A DNA stretch of 64,000 bases. Source: Bacteroides intestinalis. Its GTDB lineage: Bacteria; Bacteroidota; Bacteroidia; Bacteroidales; Bacteroidaceae. The notes under the pieces are model-generated. The model did not search any database. It had not been told where the DNA came from and saw only the letters and a program-made list of their open reading frames with translations. Where the stretch lies: NCBI RefSeq assembly GCF_902364365.1, contig NZ_CABJDN010000013.1, positions 94,268 to 158,267 on the forward strand, given 5' to 3'. The position numbers and the translations under genes are program-made. Positions 34,833 through 44,553 of this stretch are shown one piece after another (positions within the stretch are counted from its first letter, which is position 1; each line of letters opens with the position of its first letter).

Positions 34833-37800
34833 ATGAGAAAAATTTCTTTGAATGGGCTTTTTTGCCCAAAAAGTTTAGTATTTAAGCAAATATTACGAAC
34901 TATGAAGATCACACTATTCCTTCTCTTGTTTGTAACGTTCCAGGCGTACAGTAATAGTAGCCATTCTCAGAACGCAAGAATTAACATCCCTCGTTCTGAG
35001 TTACGAGTAGGCGAAATCCTCGATAAAATCGAGGCTCAGACCGAGTATTTGTTTGTCTACAATAAGAAAAGTGTGGACGTGCGCCGCACCGTAAATGTAG
35101 ATGCAGACAATCAACCGGTGTCCGAAGTTTTGGACGAAATCTTTAATGGTACCGACATCAGGTATGTAATGGAAGGCAAGAATATAGTGCTGACCAAACA
35201 AAATGAAAAGACAAGTGAAATCATCGCTGCCGTACAACAAGAAAATATCTCTGTAAAAGGTGTTGTTATCGATACGAAAGGTGAGCCCATTATCGGTGCC
35301 AATGTCGTGGAAAAAGGAACTACAAACGGTTGCATTACCAATATAGACGGTGAGTTTACACTAAGCACCCCAACCAATGCAACGCTGGTTATCAGCTTTA
35401 TCGGATACCAGCCTGTAACGATTGCTCTCAACGGGCAGCAAACTCTCAATGTACAGATGCAGGAAGAAGCTCTGTCACTGGAAACGGTTGTAGTAACCGC
35501 TATGGGTATAAAAAGAAAATCCTCCTCGCTGACTTATTCCGTGCAACAAGTCGGTGGTGACGACCTAACCCGAGTGAAAGACGCCAATATGATTAATGCA
35601 TTGGAAGGCAAGATTGCAGGCGTAACGATCAATAAGAGCGCTTCAGGCTTGGGAGGCTCGGCAAAAGTTTCTATCCGTGGTATCCGCTCAGCTTTCGAAG
35701 GGGGCAATAATCAACCTTTATACGTCATCGACGGTGTACCAATGATGAACTCCGCCAAAGAAACAACTTCTTCAGTCATGGGTGGTAATTCAGACTCAGG
35801 CAACCGAGATTCCGGTGACGGTATATCCAATCTGAACCCTGACGACATCCAGACCATTTCTGTGCTGAAAGGAGCTTCTGCAGCTGCCCTCTATGGCTCA
35901 CAAGCTGCAAATGGTGTTATCATGATTACTACCAAAAAAGGTAATGCAGGTTCAACCCGCATTACTTATTCCGCAAATGTTACATTTGACCAAGCTATTT
36001 CCACACCTGAATTCCAAAATTCGTACAATTCTAAATGGAAAAAGGCAGACCTAAAAGAGCATGACAACGTAGACGATTTTTTTGGAACCGGTGTTACAGC
36101 CATCAACTCTATTTCCTTATCAACTGGTAATGCAAAAGCGCAAACCTATTTTTCTTATGCCAATACAACAGCTAAAGGTATTATTGAAAAAAACAAACTG
36201 GAACGTCATAACCTCACCTTCCGCGAAACCGGCAAGTTCTTCAATGACAAACTGACATTGGATGGAAATGTAAATGTAATGCGTCAGGTAGGTCGCAACC
36301 GTCCTGTTACGGGTGGATTGTACATGAATCCATTGGTAGGACTTTATACATTCCCGCGTGACCTGGATATGGCAGACTATAAAAGCGGAGAGATTCTTGA
36401 CGAGGCTCGTAATATGCCCAAACAAAACTGGTATAAAGATCCCGAAACTTTACAAGGAATGGAAGGTAACCCTTATTGGTTGGTCAATCGCATCAATACG
36501 AAGGATACTCGTACCCGTGCCATCGCTTCTTTAAGTGCTACTTGGGAAGTCACCGATTGGCTGAAACTGCAGACCCGTGGTACAGCAGATTACATTAGTG
36601 ACAAATCTGAAGAGAAAACATGGGCTTCTACCTCAACAACGCTGACAGGCGGCAGCTGGGCTGACCAAACAGACAATGGACGTTATGCTTATGCAAACGG
36701 AGATGATTTTATGGCTTACGGTGACCTGATGGCCATGTTCAATAAAACTTGGGGGAAATTCAGTCTAAACGCGGCATTGGGAGGTTCTATCAACTATCAG
36801 AAATCCAACAGTTTGCGGATCGACTCTCATACAGCAGGCTTATATTACCCTAATGTATTCACTCTGACTAACATTAAATATGGTTCTTCAACTGATATGA
36901 CAGTCACGAATGAAGCTCGCCAAGTAATGCAGTCAGTATTTGCAACTGCCCAATTAGGTTGGAATGAAGCACTTTATCTGGATTTAACAGCCCGTAATGA
37001 CTGGTCTTCCACCCTTTACGGTACGTCTAAAATGGATTCCGGATTCTTCTACCCGTCAGTTGGTGTATCATGGTTAGCTCACAACTCTTTTGAATTGCCC
37101 GAATGGATTAATTTTGCCAAAATACGTGGTTCTATAGCTCAAGTCGGCAACACTTTGCCACTATATAAAGCAAATCAACAGCCGCGTATCGCCATAGGCG
37201 GAAGCATTAACCAGGTAACCGATTATAATGACGGCAATCTAAAACCGGAAATATCGACTTCCTACGAAGCCGGCTTCGAAATGAAGTTTTTCCACAATCG
37301 CTTTGACATTGACTTCACTTGGTATAAGACATTAACTAAAAACCAATTTTTATTAGTGCCAATGCTTCCGGGTTCTGCCTATAAAAACCAAATGATTAAT
37401 GCTGGTAAAATCAGCAATAAAGGTATTGAATTAACCGTAGGTGGCATACCCGTACAAAATGAAAACTTCCGTTGGAGAACACAGGTTAATTTCTCTACTA
37501 ATAAGAATAAGGTAGAAAAGCTTGCAGACAACTATAAAGTATTTGCTTATGGCTCGGGTGTCAACATGGCCTATCGTATGATTGTCAAAGAAGGTGGTTC
37601 GTTGGGTGACCTTTATGGCAACTCGTTCAAACGCGACGAAGGCGGAAAGATTGTATTAGACGCAGAGGGGCTCCCCGAGCTCAATACAGACCGCCAGCAA
37701 TACTTAGGAAACAGCCAACCCAAATGCACATTGGGCTGGAGCAACACATTCAGCTTTTATGGCGTATCGGTTAATTTCCTGATAGACGCACGCATAGGCG

Positions 37801-38240
37801 GAGACGTAATGTCATTCACACAAGGACAACTGGATGCCCACGGAGTCAGTAAAGCTGCCGGTGACGCTATGGATCGTGGTTATGTTGAAGTCGAGGGGCA
37901 GAAATTCACTAATGAGGAAAAAAAGAATAATGTGCAAGGCTTCTATGCAAGAGTTGGCGATATCAACGGATGTACAGAATATTATATGTACAAAGGAACC
38001 AATATACGTTTGCGCGAGTTGTCCGTAAGCTACAGTCTCCCGGAAAAATGGATGGAGAAAACAAAAGTATTCAAAGACATCAACCTGTCATTGGTGGCAC
38101 GCAACTTATTCTTCTTCTATAAGGATGCTCCATTCGATCCGGACGCACTGATGTCAGTAGGAAACGATATGCAAGGTGTAGATGTTTTCGGTATGCCGAC
38201 TACCCGCAGCATTGGTTTTAATGTGAAATTTACATTCTAA
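34833..38240 (+). CDS. SusC/RagA-type TonB-dependent receptor with STN domain
   Basis: This 1135-residue outer-membrane protein has an extended signal sequence (hydrophobic core after Met24: ITLFLLLFVTF), an STN signalling domain (about 50-120), a carboxypeptidase-like regulatory domain (VKGVVIDTKGEPIIGANVVE), a TonB box region (LETVVVTAMG), a plug domain (ISVLKGASAAALYGSQAANG) and a 22-strand barrel ending in Phe. The STN domain fits control by the upstream FecR/sigma pair. With the SusD-like protein it imports a nutrient, probably a glycan or peptide. No glycoside hydrolase genes are adjacent, so the substrate stays open. Confidence 0.95.
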   Translation: MRKISLNGLFCPKSLVFKQILRTMKITLFLLLFVTFQAYSNSSHSQNARINIPRSELRVGEILDKIEAQTEYLFVYNKKSVDVRRTVNVDADNQPVSEVLDEIFNGTDIRYVMEGKNIVLTKQNEKTSEIIAAVQQENISVKGVVIDTKGEPIIGANVVEKGTTNGCITNIDGEFTLSTPTNATLVISFIGYQPVTIALNGQQTLNVQMQEEALSLETVVVTAMGIKRKSSSLTYSVQQVGGDDLTRVKDANMINALEGKIAGVTINKSASGLGGSAKVSIRGIRSAFEGGNNQPLYVIDGVPMMNSAKETTSSVMGGNSDSGNRDSGDGISNLNPDDIQTISVLKGASAAALYGSQAANGVIMITTKKGNAGSTRITYSANVTFDQAISTPEFQNSYNSKWKKADLKEHDNVDDFFGTGVTAINSISLSTGNAKAQTYFSYANTTAKGIIEKNKLERHNLTFRETGKFFNDKLTLDGNVNVMRQVGRNRPVTGGLYMNPLVGLYTFPRDLDMADYKSGEILDEARNMPKQNWYKDPETLQGMEGNPYWLVNRINTKDTRTRAIASLSATWEVTDWLKLQTRGTADYISDKSEEKTWASTSTTLTGGSWADQTDNGRYAYANGDDFMAYGDLMAMFNKTWGKFSLNAALGGSINYQKSNSLRIDSHTAGLYYPNVFTLTNIKYGSSTDMTVTNEARQVMQSVFATAQLGWNEALYLDLTARNDWSSTLYGTSKMDSGFFYPSVGVSWLAHNSFELPEWINFAKIRGSIAQVGNTLPLYKANQQPRIAIGGSINQVTDYNDGNLKPEISTSYEAGFEMKFFHNRFDIDFTWYKTLTKNQFLLVPMLPGSAYKNQMINAGKISNKGIELTVGGIPVQNENFRWRTQVNFSTNKNKVEKLADNYKVFAYGSGVNMAYRMIVKEGGSLGDLYGNSFKRDEGGKIVLDAEGLPELNTDRQQYLGNSQPKCTLGWSNTFSFYGVSVNFLIDARIGGDVMSFTQGQLDAHGVSKAAGDAMDRGYVEVEGQKFTNEEKKNNVQGFYARVGDINGCTEYYMYKGTNIRLRELSVSYSLPEKWMEKTKVFKDINLSLVARNLFFFYKDAPFDPDALMSVGNDMQGVDVFGMPTTRSIGFNVKFTF

Positions 38241-38264
38241 CGTATCATCTAAAAAGCAAGTAAT

Positions 38265-39872
38265 ATGAAAAGCAAATTTATACATACACTAATTATGGGC
38301 GGATTATTAATAACCGCTTGTACAAGTAATTTCGATAATTTAAACTCCGAAGACGGCTCTTATGATCCGGACAAACAGGTCATGGATAATGCCGGATATA
38401 CCATGTATTTCAATTCTATACAACAAGGCATCTATTTCAACTACAACTGGGGAGAAGGCACAGACTGGACTTTCCAAACTATGCAGAACTTAGGTGTTGA
38501 TATGTTTGCCGGATATTTTCACGATATGGCATCTAAATTTGCCGGAGAGAACTCTGTATATAATATGAATGACGGCTGGAATAGTAGCAATTGGTCCACT
38601 TCGTATAGCCAGACAGTTTCCGCACTCAATAAAGCGGAAGATTTTGATATTGAAGTTCCCCAATATATGGCTCTGATAAAGATATATAGAGTAGCAACCA
38701 TGCATCGTCTGACAGATCAGTATGGTCCTATTCTATATGAGAATCGCGCAACGGGGCCTGTAAGTCAGGAAAATGCTTATAAAGCAATGTTTGCAGATTT
38801 AGATGATGCAATCAGTTTAATAGACCAAACTCTCTCCAGTGGAATAGAGGATAAGATTTCTTATGACATCTTGATGCGTAGCCAATCAACCTACTCGCAA
38901 TATGCCAAATGGGCTAATTCCCTACGTTTACGTCTGGCTATCCGAGTATCCAACGTAAATTCTCAAATGGCATCCGAACAAGCCAAGAAAGCCCTCTCCA
39001 ATAAATATGGAGTATTGGAAACAAACAATGATATAGTAGAAGTTTCTACTAAGACCGGATATAAGAATCCATTGGGTACTATCGGCCTTAGCTGGTGGGA
39101 AGTTTATATGAATGCGTCTTTAGAATCCTTCATGGTAGGTTATGATGATCCACGTACCGACAAGTATTTCACACCTTCTGTTGGTGGGCTTGCAGAAAAC
39201 AGTCCGGCAGAACGCTTTAACTACACAGGTATGCAAAAGGGAATTCCACAGGGATATAACTTCAATACTCCTAAAGAAGTAAACCACTATAAATTCCACT
39301 CACGCTGCACCATTACGGCAGACTTTCCAGCTCCACTGATGACACCTGCAGAAGTATGGCTTCTACGTGCAGAAGCCGCCTTACGCGGATACTCTACCGA
39401 GAATGTAAAAGATTGCTACGAGAAAGGTGTACGTCTCTCCTTTGAGCAATGGGGCGCCAGTGGTGTCGACACTTATCTGGCAAGCGATGCCAAACCAACA
39501 GATTATAAAGATGTATTTTTTGAAAAGAACGATATGAAAGCTATGAGCACCATCACTCCTAAATGGAACGAAAGTGCTTCTAACGAAGAAAAACTGGAAC
39601 GTATCATCACTCAGAAATGGTTGGCCATCTTCCCTGAAGGAGCTGAAGCATGGGCTGAACAACGTCGCACAGGTTATCCTAAATTGTTCAAGACATTAAC
39701 AAACCAGAGTGGCGGAACCATAGATACAGATAAAATGGTGCGTCGCCTTCCATTCCCTGCAAATCTGAAAACTGACCAACCGGAATTATACAAACAATTG
39801 GTTGATGCTTTAGGTGGGCAAGACAATGGCGGAACAGATTTATGGTGGTCCGTAGGACAGAATAAATTCTAA
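38265..39872 (+). CDS. SusD/RagB-type nutrient-binding outer-membrane lipoprotein
   Basis: This 535-residue lipoprotein (signal MKSKFIHTLIMGGLLITAC, Cys19) has TPR-like helices in the pattern of the SusD-like_2 group: GDYQYMALI-like PQYMALIKIYRVATMHRLTD, YGPILYEN, SQYAKWANSLRLRLAIRVSN, and the late MTPAEVWLLRAEAALRGYST and ITQKWLAIFPEGAEAWAEQR. It forms the lid on the SusC barrel and binds the incoming nutrient. It starts 24 bases after susC. It is the last gene of the locus and is followed by a strong terminator. Confidence 0.95.
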   Translation: MKSKFIHTLIMGGLLITACTSNFDNLNSEDGSYDPDKQVMDNAGYTMYFNSIQQGIYFNYNWGEGTDWTFQTMQNLGVDMFAGYFHDMASKFAGENSVYNMNDGWNSSNWSTSYSQTVSALNKAEDFDIEVPQYMALIKIYRVATMHRLTDQYGPILYENRATGPVSQENAYKAMFADLDDAISLIDQTLSSGIEDKISYDILMRSQSTYSQYAKWANSLRLRLAIRVSNVNSQMASEQAKKALSNKYGVLETNNDIVEVSTKTGYKNPLGTIGLSWWEVYMNASLESFMVGYDDPRTDKYFTPSVGGLAENSPAERFNYTGMQKGIPQGYNFNTPKEVNHYKFHSRCTITADFPAPLMTPAEVWLLRAEAALRGYSTENVKDCYEKGVRLSFEQWGASGVDTYLASDAKPTDYKDVFFEKNDMKAMSTITPKWNESASNEEKLERIITQKWLAIFPEGAEAWAEQRRTGYPKLFKTLTNQSGGTIDTDKMVRRLPFPANLKTDQPELYKQLVDALGGQDNGGTDLWWSVGQNKF

Positions 39873-40024
39873 AAGAATCAATCGTCTGCAATCTTCCTCT
39901 TCGGCTAAAAAAGAAGAGGAGGGTTCTATATAGTTTAGAAAAGAAAATTCCAATAAGACCAAGGTATAGAATTTTGATTAGTGGTGTTTTCTCCGTATTA
40001 GTTACGAGGAAAAGAAGATTGGGA

Positions 40025-40060
40025 GGAGTAAAGTCATTTGGGGGACTTTACTCCTTTTTC
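40025..40060 (+). terminator. Intrinsic terminator of the SusC/SusD locus
   Basis: A perfect 11-bp stem (ggagtaaagtc at 40025-40035 with gactttactcc at 40044-40054) and an 8-base loop are followed by ttttt. Confidence 0.88.
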
Positions 40061-40075
40061 TATCAACGCATTACA

Positions 40076-40203
40076 TTTACCTACTATTTACCCTAGGATG
40101 TAAAAGCATTTACCGCAGGATGTAACGTCCTTTACCCCATATTGTAACGCTCTTTACCTCGGCATGTAACGACCTTTACCTCAGTATGTAAATGAAGTTA
40201 CCA
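40076..40203. repeat. Array of 22-bp direct repeats, each with dyad symmetry
   Basis: TTTACC recurs at 40087, 40109, 40131, 40153 and 40175, always 22 bases apart; a sixth copy, GTTACC, lies at 40197, and an extra TTTACC at 40076 is half a period (11) away. TGTAA recurs in phase at 40099, 40121, 40143, 40165 and 40187. Each unit thus holds TTTAC-n7-TGTAA, an inverted repeat. The array lies between the ends of the SusD-like gene and buk. There are no unique spacers as in CRISPR. Confidence 0.85.
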
Positions 40204-40264
40204 TTTGGCATAAACATAATTTTCATGGAATGAAACAACCGTCGGGCTTATATCCCACCAATCA

Positions 40265-41347
40265 TCACTTATAGACTTGTATCGGCAACTCTCCGCGCAA
40301 TGCTCCCAGAACATTGACAGCAAGCGCTTCCAACTCATCTTCTCCAGGGTACACATGTACTGGGGCAAGAAAAGATACACGCTCTTTCAAGCGGGAAATA
40401 ACATACTCTGAATGGGCAATACCGCCTGTCAACAAGATTGCATCTATTTTACCGAAAAGCGCAACAGCGGCAGCTCCGATACTTTTGGCAACCTGATAGA
40501 TCATGGCATTCAGCACCAATTCGGCTTTTTCATCTCCGTCTTCAATAGACTTTATGATGGCAGGTATATCCGTAGTGCCAAGATGCGCTGCCAGACCGGC
40601 ATGGCCGGAAATACGTTTCTTCAGTTCATCCTTCCTGAAACGATGGGAATAACAAAGATCAATCAACTGCCCGGCAGGCAATGTTCCCGCACGTTCGGGA
40701 GAGAAAGGACCTTCACCGTCAAGCGCATTATTCACATCAATGGCACGCCCGTAATGGTGAGCCCCAACAGAAATGCCACCACCCAAATGGCAGATAATCA
40801 GATTCAAATCTTCGTAGCGCACAGGATGTTCGGGAGAAGTGGCTGTTAACTCGGCAGCATAACGACGGGCAATGGCGCGTTGGTTCAAAGCATGCCAGAT
40901 AGTAATACGGGGCATCAGCGGAGAACCTGTGATACGTGCTATCTCATCCAATTCATCCACTACACCAGGATCGGCTATAAAGGCACGACAACCAGGGAGT
41001 AAAGTAGCTAATTCTGAAGCAATAAGACATCCTAAGTTGCACGCATGGCTTCTCATAGCATGGGCTATATCATCCAGCATGGCGTCGTTCACCTCATACA
41101 CTCCGCCCGGAATGGGTTTCAGTAATCCTCCACGCCCTACGATGGCATCAAATTCAAAAGGAATACCATTCTCTTTCAAGGCTTCTATTACCAAATTCTT
41201 GCGGAATTCAAACTGGTCGATAACACGAGGAAAATGGGAAAGTTCTCCTACCGAATGGCGAATGTTACGCACCAAAAGCGGAGTTGTGTCTTCGTATACT
41301 GCAATCTTTGTTGAAGTAGAACCAGGGTTGATAGCAAGAATTCTCAT
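40265..41347 (-). CDS. buk: Butyrate kinase
   Basis: This 360-residue enzyme of the acetate/butyrate kinase family converts (iso)butyryl phosphate and ADP to the acid and ATP. Markers are the N-terminal ILAINPGSTSTKIAVYED phosphate loop, VGRGGLLKPIPGGVYEVN, HLGGGISVGAHHYGRAIDVN and LTGGIAHSEYV. It follows ptb by 62 bases in the same direction, the usual order for this substrate-level phosphorylation pair. In Bacteroides the pair probably serves branched-chain or butyrate-type acids. Confidence 0.94.
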   Translation of the reverse strand: MRILAINPGSTSTKIAVYEDTTPLLVRNIRHSVGELSHFPRVIDQFEFRKNLVIEALKENGIPFEFDAIVGRGGLLKPIPGGVYEVNDAMLDDIAHAMRSHACNLGCLIASELATLLPGCRAFIADPGVVDELDEIARITGSPLMPRITIWHALNQRAIARRYAAELTATSPEHPVRYEDLNLIICHLGGGISVGAHHYGRAIDVNNALDGEGPFSPERAGTLPAGQLIDLCYSHRFRKDELKKRISGHAGLAAHLGTTDIPAIIKSIEDGDEKAELVLNAMIYQVAKSIGAAAVALFGKIDAILLTGGIAHSEYVISRLKERVSFLAPVHVYPGEDELEALAVNVLGALRGELPIQVYK

Positions 41348-41409
41348 AATTTACGATTTGACGATTTACAATTTACATTGGGGATTACCAACTTTATCAT
41401 CCTGCAACT

Positions 41410-42324
41410 TTAATCACAGGCACAAGTAAGGCATGCCATGGCAATACTATAATACTTAGACAGCCCGGAATCACTACGCGAAGGCAATACTACCGGACAT
41501 ACAGGACCTTGCAACAGACCTGCCATATCAGCATGAGCAAACAGGGATACAGCTTTATAAAAGGCATTGGCCGATTCGATGTTGGGGAATATCAAGACAT
41601 CTGCCTCACCATTGATAGGGGATGCAATACCTTTGATGTCACCGCTCGTCTTCTCGCAGGAAGTCTTCACGTCCAACGGACCATCTATGATCACATTTCC
41701 GAATTCTCCGGCTTCCGCCAGCTCCACGATATTGACATAATCTAACGAATGGGGAAACTTGGCACTTACCTTCTCCGTACAGTGAATAAGTGAAATGCGA
41801 GGTTGTTCGATACCAAAGTGGCGACAAGTATGGATGGCATACCAGATCATCTCTATACGCTGCTGCAAAGTAGGCCGCGGAATTACGGCGGCATCCGAGA
41901 AGAACAGCAACTTATCATACGTAGGAATCTGCATTACAGCCAGGTGAGTCAGGATTTTACCTTTGGGCAACAAACCTTTTTCCTTGTCAAGGATGGCACG
42001 CAGCAAGTTATCGGTATTGATGATACCCTTCATCAGTATATCAGCCCCACCCTCGCGCACAATGCGGACAGCCTCACGCGCTGCTTCATCGGAATCCTCT
42101 ATATGCACCGTCTTGACGTATTGCGGATATTTCTTCAATGTAGGATATTTTTCCAAAACAGCAGAGTCACCGATCATCAGGAATTCAGCGATTCCTTCTT
42201 CCAGGGAGCGGGCAATAGCATATTCCGTATTGGGGTCATTAGCGCAAACAACCGCAATACGTTTCCTTTTGTTCAAGGATTTCAAGTGCGAGGTTAGTTG
42301 ATCAAAGCTTCGAATAGGTTCCAT
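41410..42324 (-). CDS. ptb: Phosphate butyryltransferase
   Basis: This 304-residue enzyme transfers the acyl group from CoA to phosphate. It has the PTA/PTB fold with IRSFDQLTSHLKSLNKRKRI at the start, GGADILMKGIINTDNLLRAI, the SDAAVIPRPTLQQRIEMI segment and a C-terminal PVVLPSRSDSGLSKYYSIAM. It forms a unit with buk downstream. The start at 42324 is the first Met. The region upstream holds a 30-bp inverted repeat and is shared with the divergent LD-carboxypeptidase gene. Confidence 0.93.
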   Translation of the reverse strand: MEPIRSFDQLTSHLKSLNKRKRIAVVCANDPNTEYAIARSLEEGIAEFLMIGDSAVLEKYPTLKKYPQYVKTVHIEDSDEAAREAVRIVREGGADILMKGIINTDNLLRAILDKEKGLLPKGKILTHLAVMQIPTYDKLLFFSDAAVIPRPTLQQRIEMIWYAIHTCRHFGIEQPRISLIHCTEKVSAKFPHSLDYVNIVELAEAGEFGNVIIDGPLDVKTSCEKTSGDIKGIASPINGEADVLIFPNIESANAFYKAVSLFAHADMAGLLQGPVCPVVLPSRSDSGLSKYYSIAMACLTCACD

Positions 42325-42413
42325 AACGTTAGATTTTTAGCAAATATCTGAAAAAATGTCGAGAAATGCAGCATAACACTCCAGGAAATTTCGCAAGTCT
42401 TATTTCATTTTGA

Positions 42414-42512
42414 TAGTTTACACCACAGATTACACAGATTAACGCAAATTATTACTTTTCACCATGATTAGAATAAATCTGTGTTAATCTGTGTAATCTG
42501 TGGTGTAAACTA
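42414..42512. repeat. 30-bp perfect inverted repeat between divergent genes
   Basis: The arm 42414-42443 (starting tagtttacaccacagatt) is repeated exactly in reverse complement at 42483-42512 around a 39-base loop. The arm is built from the short unit cacagatta/acacagatt. Such cacagatt-rich palindromes look like a dispersed repeat family. It lies between the ptb start and the -7 box of the LD-carboxypeptidase gene. Confidence 0.88.
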
Positions 42513-42536
42513 AATTTCGTTTTGAGTTATTTTATG

Positions 42537-42544
42537 TACTTTTG
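42537..42544 (+). promoter_or_regulatory. Predicted promoter -7 box (TACTTTTG) of the LD-carboxypeptidase gene
   Basis: Match to TAnnTTTG, 25 bases before the start at 42569 and 25 bases behind the inverted repeat. Confidence 0.5.
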
Positions 42545-42568
42545 TCCCCATACGCAAAATATTGAATT

Positions 42569-43531
42569 ATGAGCAGCCTTATTTTTCCGTCATACGTACA
42601 AAAAGGTGATCGTGTCATCATCCTTTCTCCTTCCAGCAAGATAGACAAGTCTTTTTTGAAAGGAGCCAAAAAGCGTTTGAAGTCCTGGGGACTGGAAGTG
42701 GTAATGGCTAAATATGCCGGAAGCTCACACGGAACGTATGGAGGCAGCATCAAACAGCGCGTAGAAGATTTACAGAATGCGCTGGATGATGAAAAGGCTA
42801 AAGTTATTCTATGCAGCCGTGGCGGATACGGAGCAGTGCACCTGTTAGGGAAACTCGATTTTACCCGCTTTCGTGAACATCCCAAATGGCTGATTGGCTT
42901 CAGTGACATTACCGCATTACATAATGTGCTCCAGAAAGAAGGTTTCGCATCACTCCATGCGCTGATGGCACGCCATCTGACGGTAGAACCCGAAGATGAT
43001 TTCTGCACGCTGGCACTCAAGGATATCCTGTTCGGACATTTTAATCCGGAAACAGCAGAATCTGTAGAAACCTTGGAGAACGGTTTCAACTATATTTGTC
43101 CGGGACATAAACTAAATCATAAAGGAACTGCCAACGGCATTTTGCGAGGTGGCAACTTGTCCGTATTTTATGGATTGCGCGGCACACCTTACGATATTCC
43201 TGCCGAAGGAACCATTCTTTTTATAGAAGATGTAGGCGAACGTCCGCATGCAGTAGAACGTATGATCTACAACCTGAAATTGGGCGGCATATTAGAAAAA
43301 CTATCCGGCCTTATTATCGGACAGTTTACGGAATACGAGGAAAACAAGTCTTTGGGGAAAGAGTTATACGGTGCCATTGCCGACCTCGTGAAAGAGTACG
43401 ATTACCCCGTCTGCTTTGATTTCCCGGTAGGACATGTCAGTATGAACCTACCCATGATAAACGGAGCGGAAGTAACGCTAGAGACCGGAAAAAAAGAAGT
43501 GAAACTAAGTTTTAATTTAGATAAAAAATGA
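42569..43531 (+). CDS. LD-carboxypeptidase, peptidase S66 family
   Basis: This 320-residue enzyme belongs to the LdcA family, which removes the terminal D-Ala from muropeptides during cell-wall recycling. Visible are VIILSPSSKID, the CSRGGYGAVHLL loop, the nucleophile segment GFSDITALHN (Ser in G-F-S-D), the catalytic Glu region ILFIEDVGERPHAVERM, and the His in FPVGHVSMNLPM. There is no signal peptide, so it acts in the cytoplasm. It overlaps the next gene by 4 bases (ATGA). Confidence 0.93.
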   Translation: MSSLIFPSYVQKGDRVIILSPSSKIDKSFLKGAKKRLKSWGLEVVMAKYAGSSHGTYGGSIKQRVEDLQNALDDEKAKVILCSRGGYGAVHLLGKLDFTRFREHPKWLIGFSDITALHNVLQKEGFASLHALMARHLTVEPEDDFCTLALKDILFGHFNPETAESVETLENGFNYICPGHKLNHKGTANGILRGGNLSVFYGLRGTPYDIPAEGTILFIEDVGERPHAVERMIYNLKLGGILEKLSGLIIGQFTEYEENKSLGKELYGAIADLVKEYDYPVCFDFPVGHVSMNLPMINGAEVTLETGKKEVKLSFNLDKK

Positions 43532-44523
43532 AACGGAATTATACTCTCATCCCTTTATGCTTGGTGTTGCTTGCATTTATAGCATGCAGCAATAATACCA
43601 AAAAGGCAAGCGACGACGCTGAAACAGCAACCAAAAGCGTCGTCAATGTTCCACAGTTCAATGCAGACAGTGCTTATCAGTATGTAAAAGCACAGGTTGA
43701 CTTCGGTCCACGCGTTCCCAATACGAAGGCACACGTGGATTGTGGCAATTATCTGGCAGATAAACTGACTGAATTCGGTGCAAAGGTTACTAACCAATAT
43801 GTAGATTTACCTGCCTATACCGGTACATTATTAAAAGCCCGGAATATCATCGGTTCCTATAAACCGGATACGAAAAAGCGTATCGTCCTTTTTTCGCATT
43901 GGGACAGCCGTCCGTGGGCAGACGCTGACCCGGACGCTAAAAAGCATTATACACCCATTTTAGGTGCCAATGACGGTGCCAGCGGTGTAGGCGTATTATT
44001 GGAAATAGCACGTCATTTGCAGAAACAGTTGCCGGAAATGGGTATCGATATTGTTTTTGTAGATGCTGAAGATTATGGAACACACCAGGCTTACAACGGC
44101 CCGCATAAAGAGGAATACTGGGGACTCGGTTCACAGTATTGGGCACGTAATCCGCATGTACAAGGATATAATGCACGCTTCGGTATACTGCTGGACATGG
44201 TAGGGGGTAAGAATGCAGAATTCCGTTATGAAGGTTTGTCTCATGAAGTAGCTCCCAATGTCAATGAGAAAGTCTGGAAAACAGCCAATGCCTTAGGTTT
44301 CGGGCGCCATTTTGTACAAAAAAAAGGCGGTTTCGTGACCGATGACCATACATTCATCAACAAGTACGCCAAAATTCCAACCATTGATATCGTCCCTTAC
44401 TATCCGGAAGGAGATTTCTTTGAGCATTGGCATACTGTGAAAGATGACATGGATGCCATTGATAAGGCTACGTTGCAAGCAGTGGGACAAACTGTAATGC
44501 AAGTAATCTATAGTGAAAAATAA
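43528..44523 (+). CDS. M28-family lipoprotein, glutaminyl-peptide cyclotransferase-like
   Basis: This 331-residue lipoprotein (MKRNYTLIPLCLVLLAFIAC, Cys20) belongs to the zinc-dependent M28/QC family. Zinc-site segments are LFSHWDSRPWADADP, LGANDGASGVGVLLEIA (Asp), VFVDAEDYG (Glu/Asp) and FVTDDHTFI (His). In oral relatives such as Porphyromonas this protein makes N-terminal pyroglutamate on exported proteins after signal cleavage. It overlaps the LD-carboxypeptidase gene by 4 bases. Cyclase rather than aminopeptidase activity is inferred from the overall likeness. Confidence 0.88.
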   Translation: MKRNYTLIPLCLVLLAFIACSNNTKKASDDAETATKSVVNVPQFNADSAYQYVKAQVDFGPRVPNTKAHVDCGNYLADKLTEFGAKVTNQYVDLPAYTGTLLKARNIIGSYKPDTKKRIVLFSHWDSRPWADADPDAKKHYTPILGANDGASGVGVLLEIARHLQKQLPEMGIDIVFVDAEDYGTHQAYNGPHKEEYWGLGSQYWARNPHVQGYNARFGILLDMVGGKNAEFRYEGLSHEVAPNVNEKVWKTANALGFGRHFVQKKGGFVTDDHTFINKYAKIPTIDIVPYYPEGDFFEHWHTVKDDMDAIDKATLQAVGQTVMQVIYSEK

Positions 44524-44553
44524 ATCATAAATTATAAATCATAAATCTGCAAC

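Noticed and set aside
40076..40203. CRISPR array
   Set aside because: The 22-bp units are contiguous with no unique spacers and no cas genes nearby.
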